Positions 19,502 to 27,757 of a DNA stretch of 64,000 bases are shown one piece after another. Under the pieces are notes generated by a model, which did not search any database, had not been told where the DNA came from, and saw nothing but the letters and a program-made list of their open reading frames with translations. How positions within the stretch are numbered: the first letter of the stretch is position 1; each line of letters starts with the position of its first letter. The DNA comes from DASVRA01 sp036388855 (GTDB lineage: Bacteria; Pseudomonadota; Alphaproteobacteria; Caulobacterales; Caulobacteraceae): NCBI GenBank assembly GCA_036388855.1, contig DASVRA010000022.1:1-64000 (forward strand), given 5' to 3'. The position numbers and the translations under genes were made by a program.

Positions 19502-21232
19502 ATGGAACCTCCCGCGCCCATGCCCGAGCGACGTTCTCTCCTCCTGATTGCCGCCTTCGCCGCCGCCTGCGCGGGGTGCGCGAGTGCAGGTCCGTTCGGG
19601 GACCTGCGGGTCTCCGGCGGGGCGCGGGACAACTCGCCCTACGGGCTGTTCCTAGCCGGGCAGGCAGCGCTGCAGGGCGGGGAGGCGGACGTGGCCGCCG
19701 CCTACTTCGCCCGGGCCCAGGCGGCGGCGCCGCGCGAGGGCACGATCACCGAGCGCGCCTTCACCGCCGCGCTGCTGAACGGCGACCTCGACCGGGCCGG
19801 CAAGCTGGCGCGGGAGGTGGGGTCGTCCTCGCCGCTGGCCGAGCCACTGTCGGGACTGGCCGAGGGCGTGGAGCTGCTAGCCGAGGGCAGGAGCCGTCAG
19901 GCGGCGGCGCGCCTGAAGGCGGCGTCTGGCTCGCCCGGGATCGGCGCGGCGGCGGCGCTGGTGCGGCCATGGGCGGAAGCGGGGGCGGGGAATTGGGAAG
20001 CGGCGCTGACGGGGGCGAATTCGCCCGATCGGCTGTTCAACCTGATCGCGTCGCTGAACCAGGCGCAGCTGTTCGAGCGGGCCAAGCGCTACGACGAGGC
20101 CGAGACCGCGTTCAAGGCGGCGATGGCGCAGCGGGGGGCCAAACCGCTGTTCGCCGCCACCTACGGCGCCTTCCTGGAGCGGCGGGGGCGGCAGGCGGAG
20201 GCGGTCGCGCTCTATGACGAATTGATCGCGGCGGGACAGGCTGACGACGAGCTCCGCGCCGCGCGCGCCCGTGCCGCCGGAGGCCGCGCGCCGCCGCCGA
20301 TGCTGACCCTGCAACAGGGCGCGGCGCAGGCGCTGCTGCCGGCCGCGGCGGCGATGCTGGGCGACCGGCAGCTGGAGAGCGGGACGGTGTACCTGCGGCT
20401 GGCGCTGCGGCTCGACCCGACGCGGGAAGAGGCGGCGCTGCTGCTCGGCGACATCAAGACCCAGCAGGAGGACGTGGACGCCGCGCGCAAGGCGTACGCC
20501 GGCATTCCGGCGAGCTCGCCGCGCTACCTGGCCGCCCAGGCTCGGCTGGCCTGGTCGTATCAGGAGAAGGAGCCGGCGCGCGCGGTGGAGATCGCCCGCG
20601 CCGCCGCGGCCGCGCGGCCGCAGGACGACGACGCCCAGGTGCTGCTGGCCGAGCTGCTGCGGGCGGACAAGCGCTACGCCGAAGCGGCGCAGGTGATGGA
20701 CGGGGTGGTCGCCCGCACGGCGGCCGCGCCGGATTGGAAATACCACTACATGCGCGGCGCGGTGCTGGAGCGGGCGGGGCGGTGGCCGGAGGCGGAGGCG
20801 GACCTGAAGCAGGCGCTGGTGCTGAAGCCGGACCAGCCAGAGCTGCTCAACTACCTCGGCTACGCCTGGATCGAGCGGCGCCAGCGGGTGAAGGAGGCGC
20901 TGGCGATGATCGAGAAAGCCATCGCGGCGGAGCCTGACAACGGCGCCTACATCGACTCCCTGGGATGGGCCTACTACCAGCTGGGCGACTACCGCACCGC
21001 GCTTGGGCACGTGGAGCGGGCGGTGCAGCTGATGCCGGGCGACCCCGAGGTCAACGACCACCTGGGCGACGTCTACTGGCGCGTGGGGCGGCGCGATGAG
21101 GCGCGCTACAAGTGGCGCGCGGTGCTGACGCTGGAGCCGCCGAGCGAGATCAAGAGCCGGGCGGAGGCCAAGCTGGCTTCGCCGCAGGGGCCCGACGCCG
21201 TGGCGACCGCCGCGGTGACCGAGACGCGGTGA
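19502..21232 (+). CDS. TPR-repeat lipoprotein
   Basis: A 570-576 residue envelope protein built almost wholly of tetratricopeptide helices, with clear copies such as LLNYLGYAWIERRQ, YIDSLGWAYYQLGDY and VNDHLGDVYWRVGRRDEA in the last 150 residues. ATG 19520 gives a compact lipoprotein signal (MPERRSLLLIAAFAAACAGC); ATG 19502 adds six residues. The C-terminal pattern is like the TPR lipoproteins found next to ispE in many alphaproteobacteria, and its stop overlaps the ispE GTG. A scaffold role in the envelope is inferred. Confidence 0.85.
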   Translation: MEPPAPMPERRSLLLIAAFAAACAGCASAGPFGDLRVSGGARDNSPYGLFLAGQAALQGGEADVAAAYFARAQAAAPREGTITERAFTAALLNGDLDRAGKLAREVGSSSPLAEPLSGLAEGVELLAEGRSRQAAARLKAASGSPGIGAAAALVRPWAEAGAGNWEAALTGANSPDRLFNLIASLNQAQLFERAKRYDEAETAFKAAMAQRGAKPLFAATYGAFLERRGRQAEAVALYDELIAAGQADDELRAARARAAGGRAPPPMLTLQQGAAQALLPAAAAMLGDRQLESGTVYLRLALRLDPTREEAALLLGDIKTQQEDVDAARKAYAGIPASSPRYLAAQARLAWSYQEKEPARAVEIARAAAAARPQDDDAQVLLAELLRADKRYAEAAQVMDGVVARTAAAPDWKYHYMRGAVLERAGRWPEAEADLKQALVLKPDQPELLNYLGYAWIERRQRVKEALAMIEKAIAAEPDNGAYIDSLGWAYYQLGDYRTALGHVERAVQLMPGDPEVNDHLGDVYWRVGRRDEARYKWRAVLTLEPPSEIKSRAEAKLASPQGPDAVATAAVTETR

Positions 21233-22131
21233 CCCGCTGGGCGCTGGCGCCGGCCAAGGTCAATTTGTTCCTGCATGTGGGGGCGCTGAGCGACCAGGGC
21301 TGGAGCATGGTCCCAGGGCGGCAGCGGACCCACCATCCCCTGTCGAGTCTCGTTGCATTCGCCGATATAGGCGACCGGCTCAAGGCAGAGCCGTGCCGCT
21401 GGCTGGAGGTGAACTGCGTGGGGCCGTTTGCGGCGGAAGCGCCGGATGGCGAAACCAACCTTGTCCTCAGGGCCGCAAGGGCAATAGCCGGAGCGCCCCG
21501 GCTCAGCTTCCTTCTGGAGAAAAACATACCCGCACAGGCCGGCTTGGGTGGAGGCTCGGCCGATGCGGGGGCCTGCTTTCGGCTGTTACGAGAACTTAGG
21601 TTCAAGTCGCCGGCGCACGCGCTGATGTTGGCGTTGGAGCTGGGCTCCGATGTGCCGGCCTGCTCGTTGTCCCACCCTTTGGTGATTTCAGGCCGGGGCG
21701 AGGGCTTCCTGCACTGGCCGGAATTCGCGCCGCTTCCCGCAGTGCTGGCGTGGCCGGGTGAGGGGCTATCGACCGCCGCGGTTTACCGGGCGTACGACGA
21801 AGCCGGAGCGCCTGGCGCAGACGACCAGCCGGAGTGGCGGCTGCTTCGATCTCCCGAGGCTGCGGCTGAGTTTCTGAAAACCTGCCGCAACGACCTGGAA
21901 GCGCCAGCCATTGGCTTGCAACCGCTCATCGGCGACGTGCTGGACGCCCTGTGCGGCGAGCCCGAGACCCTGCTGGCGCGGATGAGCGGGTCGGGATCGG
22001 CCTGCTTTGCCCTCTGCCGCACGCCAGAGGCGGCGTGGGCGCTGGCGGAGCGGCTGGCGGGGCGGTATCCAGGCTGGTGGGTGCGGGCCTGCACGCTGGG
22101 CGAGCCGCCGCTTTGGGGGGATGAAGCATGA
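21229..22131 (+). CDS. ispE: 4-diphosphocytidyl-2-C-methyl-D-erythritol kinase
   Basis: IspE phosphorylates CDP-methylerythritol in the non-mevalonate isoprenoid pathway. The 300-residue GHMP kinase shows APAKVNLFLHV at the N-terminus, the ATP loop PAQAGLGGGSADAG near residue 105 and MSGSGSACFAL near 255. GTG 21229 overlaps the stop of the TPR gene. In place of the compact GYHPL segment, residues about 21-36 read SDQGWSMVPGRQRTHHPL, an insertion of roughly ten residues. Codon use from about 21300 to 21700 also looks less GC-saturated than in its neighbours. Confidence 0.9.
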   Translation: MTRWALAPAKVNLFLHVGALSDQGWSMVPGRQRTHHPLSSLVAFADIGDRLKAEPCRWLEVNCVGPFAAEAPDGETNLVLRAARAIAGAPRLSFLLEKNIPAQAGLGGGSADAGACFRLLRELRFKSPAHALMLALELGSDVPACSLSHPLVISGRGEGFLHWPEFAPLPAVLAWPGEGLSTAAVYRAYDEAGAPGADDQPEWRLLRSPEAAAEFLKTCRNDLEAPAIGLQPLIGDVLDALCGEPETLLARMSGSGSACFALCRTPEAAWALAERLAGRYPGWWVRACTLGEPPLWGDEA

Positions 22132-23402
22132 GACCGACGCCTACCCTGGCCGCGCTGGCGGCGTTTTGCCTGTCGGCCGCGGCGGTCGCCCAGCCCGCCG
22201 ATCCGCAGCTGGCGCGGGTGCGGCAGATCCTGAAGACCACGCCGCTGATCGACGGGCACAACGACCTGCCCTGGGAGATCCGCGAGCGGGGCAAGGCCAA
22301 GGTCTCCGCCATCGACCTACGGAGTGACACCCGGCGGCTGACCCCGCCGATGCACACCGACATCGCCCGGCTGAGGGCCGGGCAGGTCGGGGGGCAGTTC
22401 TGGTCCGTCTACGTCCCCGCCGACGTCAAGGGCGCCGATGCCGTGCAGATGACGCTGGAGCAGATGGACATCGTCCGGCGGCTGGCGGCGCGTTATCCGG
22501 AGACGCTGGAGCTGGCGTTCACCGCCGACGACATCGTGCGCATTTACAAGGCGGGCAAGGTGGCCTCGCTGATGGGCATGGAGGGCGGCCACTCGATCAA
22601 CAACTCGCTAGCGGTGCTGCGCGAGATGCATGTGGCCGGCGCGCGCTACATGACCCTGACGCACTTCGCCAACAACGACTGGGGCGATTCCGCCACAGAC
22701 GCGCCCAGGCACGGCGGCCTCACCCGCTTTGGCGAGGAGGTGGTGCGGGAGATGAACCGGTTGGGGATGCTCGTCGACCTCTCGCACGTGTCGGAGGAGA
22801 CCATGATCGACGCGCTGAGGGTGACCCAGGCGCCGGTGATCTTCTCCCATTCCTCGGCCCGGGCGCTGAACGGCCACGCGCGCAACGTGCCCGACAGCGT
22901 GCTGCGCCTGATGCCGAGGAACGGCGGGGTGGTGATGGTCAACTACTACCCCGGCTTCGTCTCCGAGGACCTGCGCCAGTGGACCGCGACGCGGGCGGCG
23001 GAGGAGGCGCGGTTGAAGTCGCTGAACCCCGGCAATCCCGCCGCGGTCACGGCCGGTCTGAAGGCTTGGGACGGCGCCCACGCCGAGCCCAGGGCGACGC
23101 TGGCGCAGGTGGCCGACCACATCGAGCACGTGCGCAAGGTGGCGGGGGCCGACCACGTGGGCCTGGGCTCGGACTTCGACGGCATCCCCTCCACGCCGGA
23201 GGGGCTGAGCGGGGTGGACACCTATCCAGTGCTGCTGGCGGAGCTGATGCGGCGGGGCTGGAGCGAGGCCGACATCCGCAAGCTGGCTGGCGAGAACCTG
23301 CTGCGGGCGATGCGGGCGGCGGAGGCGACGGCTCGGCGGCTGCAGCGCCAGGCGCCTGCTTCCGAGGCCGCCCTGGGCGAACTGCACGCACCCGCGCCTT
23401 AA
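22128..23402 (+). CDS. Membrane dipeptidase (peptidase M19), exported
   Basis: A 424-residue zinc dipeptidase with an N-terminal signal peptide (LAALAAFCLSAAAVAQ). It hydrolyses dipeptides and possibly beta-lactam-like bonds in the periplasm. Renal dipeptidase-family zinc motifs are visible: LIDGHNDLPW, GMEGGHSINNSLAVLREM, VDLSHVSEETM, FSHSSARALNGHARN and LGSDFDGIP. The ATG overlaps the ispE stop (ATGA). Length and order of motifs are normal for M19. Confidence 0.93.
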   Translation: MRPTPTLAALAAFCLSAAAVAQPADPQLARVRQILKTTPLIDGHNDLPWEIRERGKAKVSAIDLRSDTRRLTPPMHTDIARLRAGQVGGQFWSVYVPADVKGADAVQMTLEQMDIVRRLAARYPETLELAFTADDIVRIYKAGKVASLMGMEGGHSINNSLAVLREMHVAGARYMTLTHFANNDWGDSATDAPRHGGLTRFGEEVVREMNRLGMLVDLSHVSEETMIDALRVTQAPVIFSHSSARALNGHARNVPDSVLRLMPRNGGVVMVNYYPGFVSEDLRQWTATRAAEEARLKSLNPGNPAAVTAGLKAWDGAHAEPRATLAQVADHIEHVRKVAGADHVGLGSDFDGIPSTPEGLSGVDTYPVLLAELMRRGWSEADIRKLAGENLLRAMRAAEATARRLQRQAPASEAALGELHAPAP

Positions 23403-23518
23403 CACCGGTCGCTGCGGAACTCCGTCTCTCCTATTGGCGCGGGAGAGATATGTGCGTAGGGAGGCTGGCCGGGCCGCGGGCCCCTGCGAGCACCCAGACC
23501 TCCAGCCAAGGGCTCCCC

Positions 23519-24031
23519 ATGGAACGTCCAGGTCCCAAGCCCCGCGCCAAGCACGCGCGTTCGCTGGTCAAGGCGGTCACCTGGCGGGCGATCGGCACGC
23601 TCGACACCTTCCTGTGGGGCTACTTCATCACCCACAAGCCGCTCCATGCCGCCTCGATCGCCAGCCTGGAGGTGATCACCAAGATCTTCCTCTATTACGT
23701 GCACGAGCGGGTCTGGAACTGGCTGCCGCTCGACCACCGCAGCCGGCGCCGCGCGATCATCAAGGCGTTCACCTGGCGGTTCACCGGCAGCCTGGACACC
23801 TTCATCCTCAGCAGCTTGGTGCTGAGCCAGGCGGTCGCGAAGGTGATGGAGAGCGCCCTTAAGATCGCCGGCGGCGAGGCGGCCACGAAGATCGTGCTCT
23901 ACTACATCCATGAACGCGTCTGGAATCGCATCGCCTGGGGCCGCAAGCAGGCGGAGGAGGAGGCCGAGGCACGCCGCCAGGCCCGTGAAGACGCCGCCGC
24001 GGCGCGCCAGGAGGCCAAGGCGGCGAAGTAG
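23519..24031 (+). CDS. DUF2061 tandem-domain membrane protein
   Basis: A 170-residue protein with two copies of the DUF2061 motif. Copy one is VKAVTWRAIGTLDTFLWGYF to LYYVHERVWNW; copy two is IKAFTWRFTGSLDTFILSSL to LYYIHERVWNRI. Each contributes two hydrophobic segments, so a small integral inner-membrane protein is expected. The C-terminal 30 residues are a charged Ala/Glu/Arg helix. ATG 23519 is preferred because it begins just before the first domain. Function unknown; single-domain homologues are widespread. Confidence 0.85.
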   Translation: MERPGPKPRAKHARSLVKAVTWRAIGTLDTFLWGYFITHKPLHAASIASLEVITKIFLYYVHERVWNWLPLDHRSRRRAIIKAFTWRFTGSLDTFILSSLVLSQAVAKVMESALKIAGGEAATKIVLYYIHERVWNRIAWGRKQAEEEAEARRQAREDAAAARQEAKAAK

Positions 24032-24378
24032 GGGCGCCCTGGAGGGCAGACCTCTTCGAAAAAAAGAGTCCGGAGAGTCCGGTTCGCCCCTCTCGGGGGC
24101 GGAGTGCGCTTCGCGCACCTTCGCCGGACCGAACGGTCGAGCGGAAAAAGGAGTCCGGTAAGTCCGGTAAGTCCGGCCTGTACTGAGGAGGGCAAATTGT
24201 GCGCTTTCTCCCTCCCCTCTCTCCCTTCGGGGGGGGGGAGAGGGAGAGGCTGCGCTTTTCTCGGCTCCACCGAAGAGTGGGGGAGGACGGGTGCGTTCAG
24301 GCCAGCATCTCATCCCCTGATTATGGGGGTAAGCGACGCGGGGTTGGGCCAAATTTTTCCGGCTCTTCTACTCGGCGA
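24032..24378. repeat. 347-base gene-free stretch with 9-bp tandem repeats and hairpins
   Basis: There is no credible gene. AGTCCGGNN units of 9 bp stand at 24067 and 24076 and again at 24152, 24161 and 24170. Between them are a CGCCCC/GGGGCG-type hairpin near 24086-24102 and a perfect GTGCGC-TTC-GCGCAC hairpin (24104-24118). A long pyrimidine/purine hairpin (about 24209-24256, with ten consecutive G) follows. The rest, to 24378, shows nothing recognisable. Confidence 0.65.
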
Positions 24379-26229
24379 TCAGGCCTTCAGCCGGCGCACG
24401 TCGTCGTCGATCAGGCGTTCGAGCACCTCCAGCGGCACCGAGCCGTTGAGCAGGACCAGGCCGTGGAAGTGGCGGATATCGAACTTAGGCCCGAGCGCCG
24501 CCTTGGCCTTGTCGCGCAGTTCCAGGATCTTGAGCTTGCCGACCATGTAGCTGGTGGCTTGGCCGGGCCACACCGAATAGCGCTCGATCTCGGTGATCGC
24601 GCCGGCCTCCTGGTCCCCGATGGCGTCGACATAGAACTTGATCGCTTGCTCGCGGCTCCAACGCTTGGCGTGCATGCCGCTGTCCACGACGAGGCGCACG
24701 GCGCGGAAGGCGGCGTCGTGGAGCATGCCGATCTGGCCCAGGGGGTCATTCTCGTACATGCCCATCTCGACCGCCAACTGCTCCGCATACAAGCCCCAGC
24801 CCTCGGCGTGGGCGCTGTTGCCGACGGTCTTCATCAGCAGCGGCACCTGGCTCTCCTGCTGCAGGGTCAGCTGCAAGTGGTGGCCCGGGATACCTTCGTG
24901 GTAGGTGAGCGTGGGCAGGGTCCAGCTCGGCACTTCGGCGGTGTCGCGCAGGTTGATCCAGTAGATGCCCGGCCGCGTGCCGTCCAAGGAGCCGGTGTTG
25001 TAGTAGCCGCCCGGCGCTCCAGCCTCGATGAACGGCGGCACGCGCTTGATCAGCAGCGGGGTCTTGGGAAGCTGGCCGAAGTAGGCGGGCAGCTTGGCGG
25101 TGATCACCTGGACCTGCCGGTTCAGGTCGGCCAGCAGCTTCTCCTTGCCGGCGTCGGTGTTGGGGTAGTGGAACTTCGGGTCCGCGTACATGGCCCGGTA
25201 GCGCTCGCCGACCGTGCCCTGGGTGTAGCCGTTGCGCTTCATCAGCATGTCGGCTTGGCTCTGCAGCTGGGCCAGGGTGTCGAGCCCGAGGCGATGGATC
25301 TCATCCGGGCTCAGGCGGGTGGTGTTCGCCGCGCGCAGCGAGAGGGCGTAGAAGGCTTCACCGTCCTTAATTTTCCAAATGCCGGCCTCGTGGGTGGCCC
25401 CGGCGCGCATCCGCGTCATCAGCTCGGCCTGACGGGCGAGCGCGGGCTGCACCTCCGCGACCCAGATCTTACCGGCCCGGGCGCCCCAGTCGCCGGGGAT
25501 GTTCTTCTCCTTGGTGCGCCGGACGATTGAGACTACCAGGGGAGAGGTTTCTGGCGTGTGCGCCTGCAGCGCCTTGATCTGCCCCAACGCCTTGTCGAGG
25601 GCGAAGTCCGGGGGGACGACGCCGCGTCCGAAGTCGTAGTTGACCGTCTCGACCTCCTGGTCCAGCGCGCGGCCGCCCCACTCGTGCAGGCGCGAGAGGT
25701 AGGCCTCGGCGTCGGCGGCGGTCTCGATGGTGTGGGCGTTGTCGAGGAAATCAGGCACGTTCCGGTAGGAGCCGGAGAGTTGGGTGAAGCCGTAGGGGTA
25801 GCCGACGCCGCCGGCGGCGAGATCGAACTGGCGCACGCCCTGGGCGCTGATCTCCTGCTGGAACAGCAGCGTGTCGTAGTGGACGGCGGGCTGGCCGGAG
25901 AGCTTGGCGCGGTCGAGCGCCTTGAGCTCTTGCAGGCGGCGCAGGGTCTCGGCCTCGTCGCGCTTAACCTGGGCCAGCGAATAATCGCTGAGGTGGGTCT
26001 TGAGCGCGGCGTTCTCACCTCTGTCGAGGCCGAGGTTGGTGGCGAACTCGGGCGAGCGGCGCAGCGAGCGCACCATCCACTCGTCCATCAGGGCGTAGAG
26101 CCGCGCGGCCTCGCCGGAGGCATAAGCGGGCGGCGGGGCGGCCTGCGGCAGGGTCTGGGCGTGTGCGCCGGCGAGCGGGGCGAGGGCGGCGGCGGCGCCT
26201 GAAGCGAGCAGTTGGCGGCGGTCGAGCAT
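24379..26229 (-). CDS. DUF885 family metallohydrolase, exported
   Basis: A 616-residue periplasmic protein. It has a signal sequence (MLDRRQLLASGAAAALAPLAGAHA) whose twin Arg could suggest Tat export. The C-terminal half holds the zinc-peptidase-like motif YHEGIPGHHLQ, followed by HAEGWGLYAEQLAVEMG, both hallmarks of DUF885 proteins that resemble carboxypeptidase Taq/M32-like enzymes. The substrate is unknown. ATG 26229 fits the signal peptide. Confidence 0.88.
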   Translation of the reverse strand: MLDRRQLLASGAAAALAPLAGAHAQTLPQAAPPPAYASGEAARLYALMDEWMVRSLRRSPEFATNLGLDRGENAALKTHLSDYSLAQVKRDEAETLRRLQELKALDRAKLSGQPAVHYDTLLFQQEISAQGVRQFDLAAGGVGYPYGFTQLSGSYRNVPDFLDNAHTIETAADAEAYLSRLHEWGGRALDQEVETVNYDFGRGVVPPDFALDKALGQIKALQAHTPETSPLVVSIVRRTKEKNIPGDWGARAGKIWVAEVQPALARQAELMTRMRAGATHEAGIWKIKDGEAFYALSLRAANTTRLSPDEIHRLGLDTLAQLQSQADMLMKRNGYTQGTVGERYRAMYADPKFHYPNTDAGKEKLLADLNRQVQVITAKLPAYFGQLPKTPLLIKRVPPFIEAGAPGGYYNTGSLDGTRPGIYWINLRDTAEVPSWTLPTLTYHEGIPGHHLQLTLQQESQVPLLMKTVGNSAHAEGWGLYAEQLAVEMGMYENDPLGQIGMLHDAAFRAVRLVVDSGMHAKRWSREQAIKFYVDAIGDQEAGAITEIERYSVWPGQATSYMVGKLKILELRDKAKAALGPKFDIRHFHGLVLLNGSVPLEVLERLIDDDVRRLKA

Positions 26230-26338
26230 GTGCGTTTCCGGAGATGCTGATGATCTGTCGGAGAACGACTAGGCCGCGCGTTCGGCATGAACAAGGCGGG
26301 GACGGGTTAAGTGTTTGTCACGTCGTACCAGGGCGCCA

Positions 26339-26460
26339 CCGCTTGCGGGGGAGTCGTCGTCCGGCCGCAAGGGCGGGCGACGGAGGGGGTGCCTGATGGC
26401 GGATTTCGCGCCCCCTCCGTCTCGCCGTCGGTGAGACCCCTCCCCGCAAGCGGGGGAGGC
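26339..26460. repeat. Long imperfect palindrome (about 120 bp)
   Basis: The arms CCGCTTGCGGGGGAG (near 26339) and CTCCCCGCAAGCGG (near 26440) are inverted copies. Inside them GGCGACGGAGGGGGTGC (376-392) is imperfectly complementary to 408-426, and a shorter hairpin CCTCCCC/GGGGAGG closes the right end (439-445 with 453-459). It fits the intergenic palindrome type seen at 16363-16513. Confidence 0.6.
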
Positions 26461-26470
26461 CTGAAGCGGG

Positions 26471-26626
26471 CTACAGCCCCGACACCAGCCGTGAACCCCA
26501 GCGCGGCGCGGGCTTGCGGGCGGGGGCGGTGCGGCTTTCGGGGCGGCGGGTCGCGCGGAACGAGGCGTGGAGGTCGCGGAGCCAGTCGAGGCTGACGGAC
26601 TTATGGGTGTGGTGGATGTTTTCCAT
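26471..26626 (-). CDS. Possible small basic protein divergent from the LysR gene
   Basis: A 51-residue frame starting MENIHHTHKSVSLDWLRDLH and ending in an Arg/Pro/Lys-rich tail. It is placed divergently from the LysR regulator, a position often taken by the regulated gene. No good ribosome-binding site is visible on this strand (the purine-rich stretches there face the other way) and I know no homologue, so this is tentative. Confidence 0.35.
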   Translation of the reverse strand: MENIHHTHKSVSLDWLRDLHASFRATRRPESRTAPARKPAPRWGSRLVSGL

Positions 26627-26686
26627 GGCGGGAGCCCCAGTAGGAGGTGGTTCGACGCAGAGGAGGATGGTGAACTCCGATAAACT

Positions 26687-26700
26687 ATTCCAATTGGAAT
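26687..26700. promoter_or_regulatory. Perfect 14-bp palindrome, candidate LysR operator
   Basis: ATTCCAATTGGAAT is fully self-complementary and AT-rich in a very GC-rich setting. It lies 26 bases before the LysR start and 60 bases from the divergent small frame. LysR-type regulators bind imperfect palindromes in such divergent regions, usually with a T-N11-A core. Confidence 0.55.
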
Positions 26701-26726
26701 GCTGTTGACGCATATAAGCCAACCTT

Positions 26727-27653
26727 ATGACTGCCGCCGCTCCCCTGCCCTCGCTTTCGGCCGTGCGCGTGTTCGAGGCGGTGGCGCGGCGGCTCAGTTT
26801 CACCCGGGCGGCGGAGGAGCTCGGCATGACCCAGGCGGCGGTCAGCTACCAGATCAAGGGACTGGAGGACCGGCTGGGCCAGCCGGTGTTCGAGCGCAGG
26901 GGTCGCGAGATCGCGCTGACCCGGGCGGGCGAGCGGCTGGCCGGGGCCTCGACCGAGGCGATGACGCTGCTGCGCAACGCCTTCGCCGACCTGCAGACCA
27001 AGGCGGAGGGCGTGCTGGCGGTGACCGCCCTGACCACCTTTTCGGCCACCTGGCTGGTGCCGCGGCTGGGGCGGTTCCAGCTGGAGAACCCGCAGATCGC
27101 GGTGCGGCTCGACACCTCCGCGCGGCTGGTGGACCTGCTGCACGAGGACTTCGACATCGCCATCCGCGCCGGCAAGGGCGAGTGGCCGGGGCTGGCGGCG
27201 CACAAGCTGCTGCCCAGCGTCTACACGCCGCTGTGCACTCCAGAGCTGTGGGAGCGGTTGGGGCGGCCCGAACGTCCGCAGGACCTGCGCGGCGCGCCGC
27301 TGATCGGCATGCGCGAGGACTGGGAGAACTGGTTCGCGGCGGCAGGCTCGGAGCTGCCGGCCGCGGAGATCGGACCTCGGGTCGGCTACGACAGCCAGCA
27401 CTTCGACGTGACCGCCGCGGTGGCGGGCCAGGGGGTGGCGCTGGCCTCGCCGATCTTCTTCGCGCCCGAGGTGGCGGCGGGACGGCTGGTGCGCCCGTTC
27501 GCCACCGTCTGCACCGAGGGGCATTCCTACTGGCTGGTGTATCCGCACGCGCGGCGAACCTCGCCGAAGATCCGGCTGTTCCGCGACTGGCTGCTGGGCG
27601 AGTTGGCGGCCGACGAGGCGGCGCAGGCGGAGGCGGCGGCTTCGGCCTGCTAG
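26727..27653 (+). CDS. LysR-family transcriptional regulator (GcvA-like)
   Basis: A 308-residue DNA-binding regulator. The N-terminal winged helix-turn-helix is VFEAVARRLSFTRAAEELGM followed by TQAAVSYQIKGLEDRLGQPV and FERRGREIALTRAG. A substrate-binding domain (about 95-300) with FDIAIRAGKGEWPG matches the GcvA/AmpR-like group. ATG 26727. It may control itself and a divergent target through the palindrome at 26687. The ligand is not predictable. Confidence 0.9.
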   Translation: MTAAAPLPSLSAVRVFEAVARRLSFTRAAEELGMTQAAVSYQIKGLEDRLGQPVFERRGREIALTRAGERLAGASTEAMTLLRNAFADLQTKAEGVLAVTALTTFSATWLVPRLGRFQLENPQIAVRLDTSARLVDLLHEDFDIAIRAGKGEWPGLAAHKLLPSVYTPLCTPELWERLGRPERPQDLRGAPLIGMREDWENWFAAAGSELPAAEIGPRVGYDSQHFDVTAAVAGQGVALASPIFFAPEVAAGRLVRPFATVCTEGHSYWLVYPHARRTSPKIRLFRDWLLGELAADEAAQAEAAASAC

Positions 27654-27757
27654 GCGCGCGCGGCGCCGGTTCGGCGAACGGCGCGATGGGAGCTACTCCC
27701 GGCGGCGGGTTCAGGCTATAAGGGCGGGCGCGGGCGCGGGCCCGGGGGAGTGAGCGC

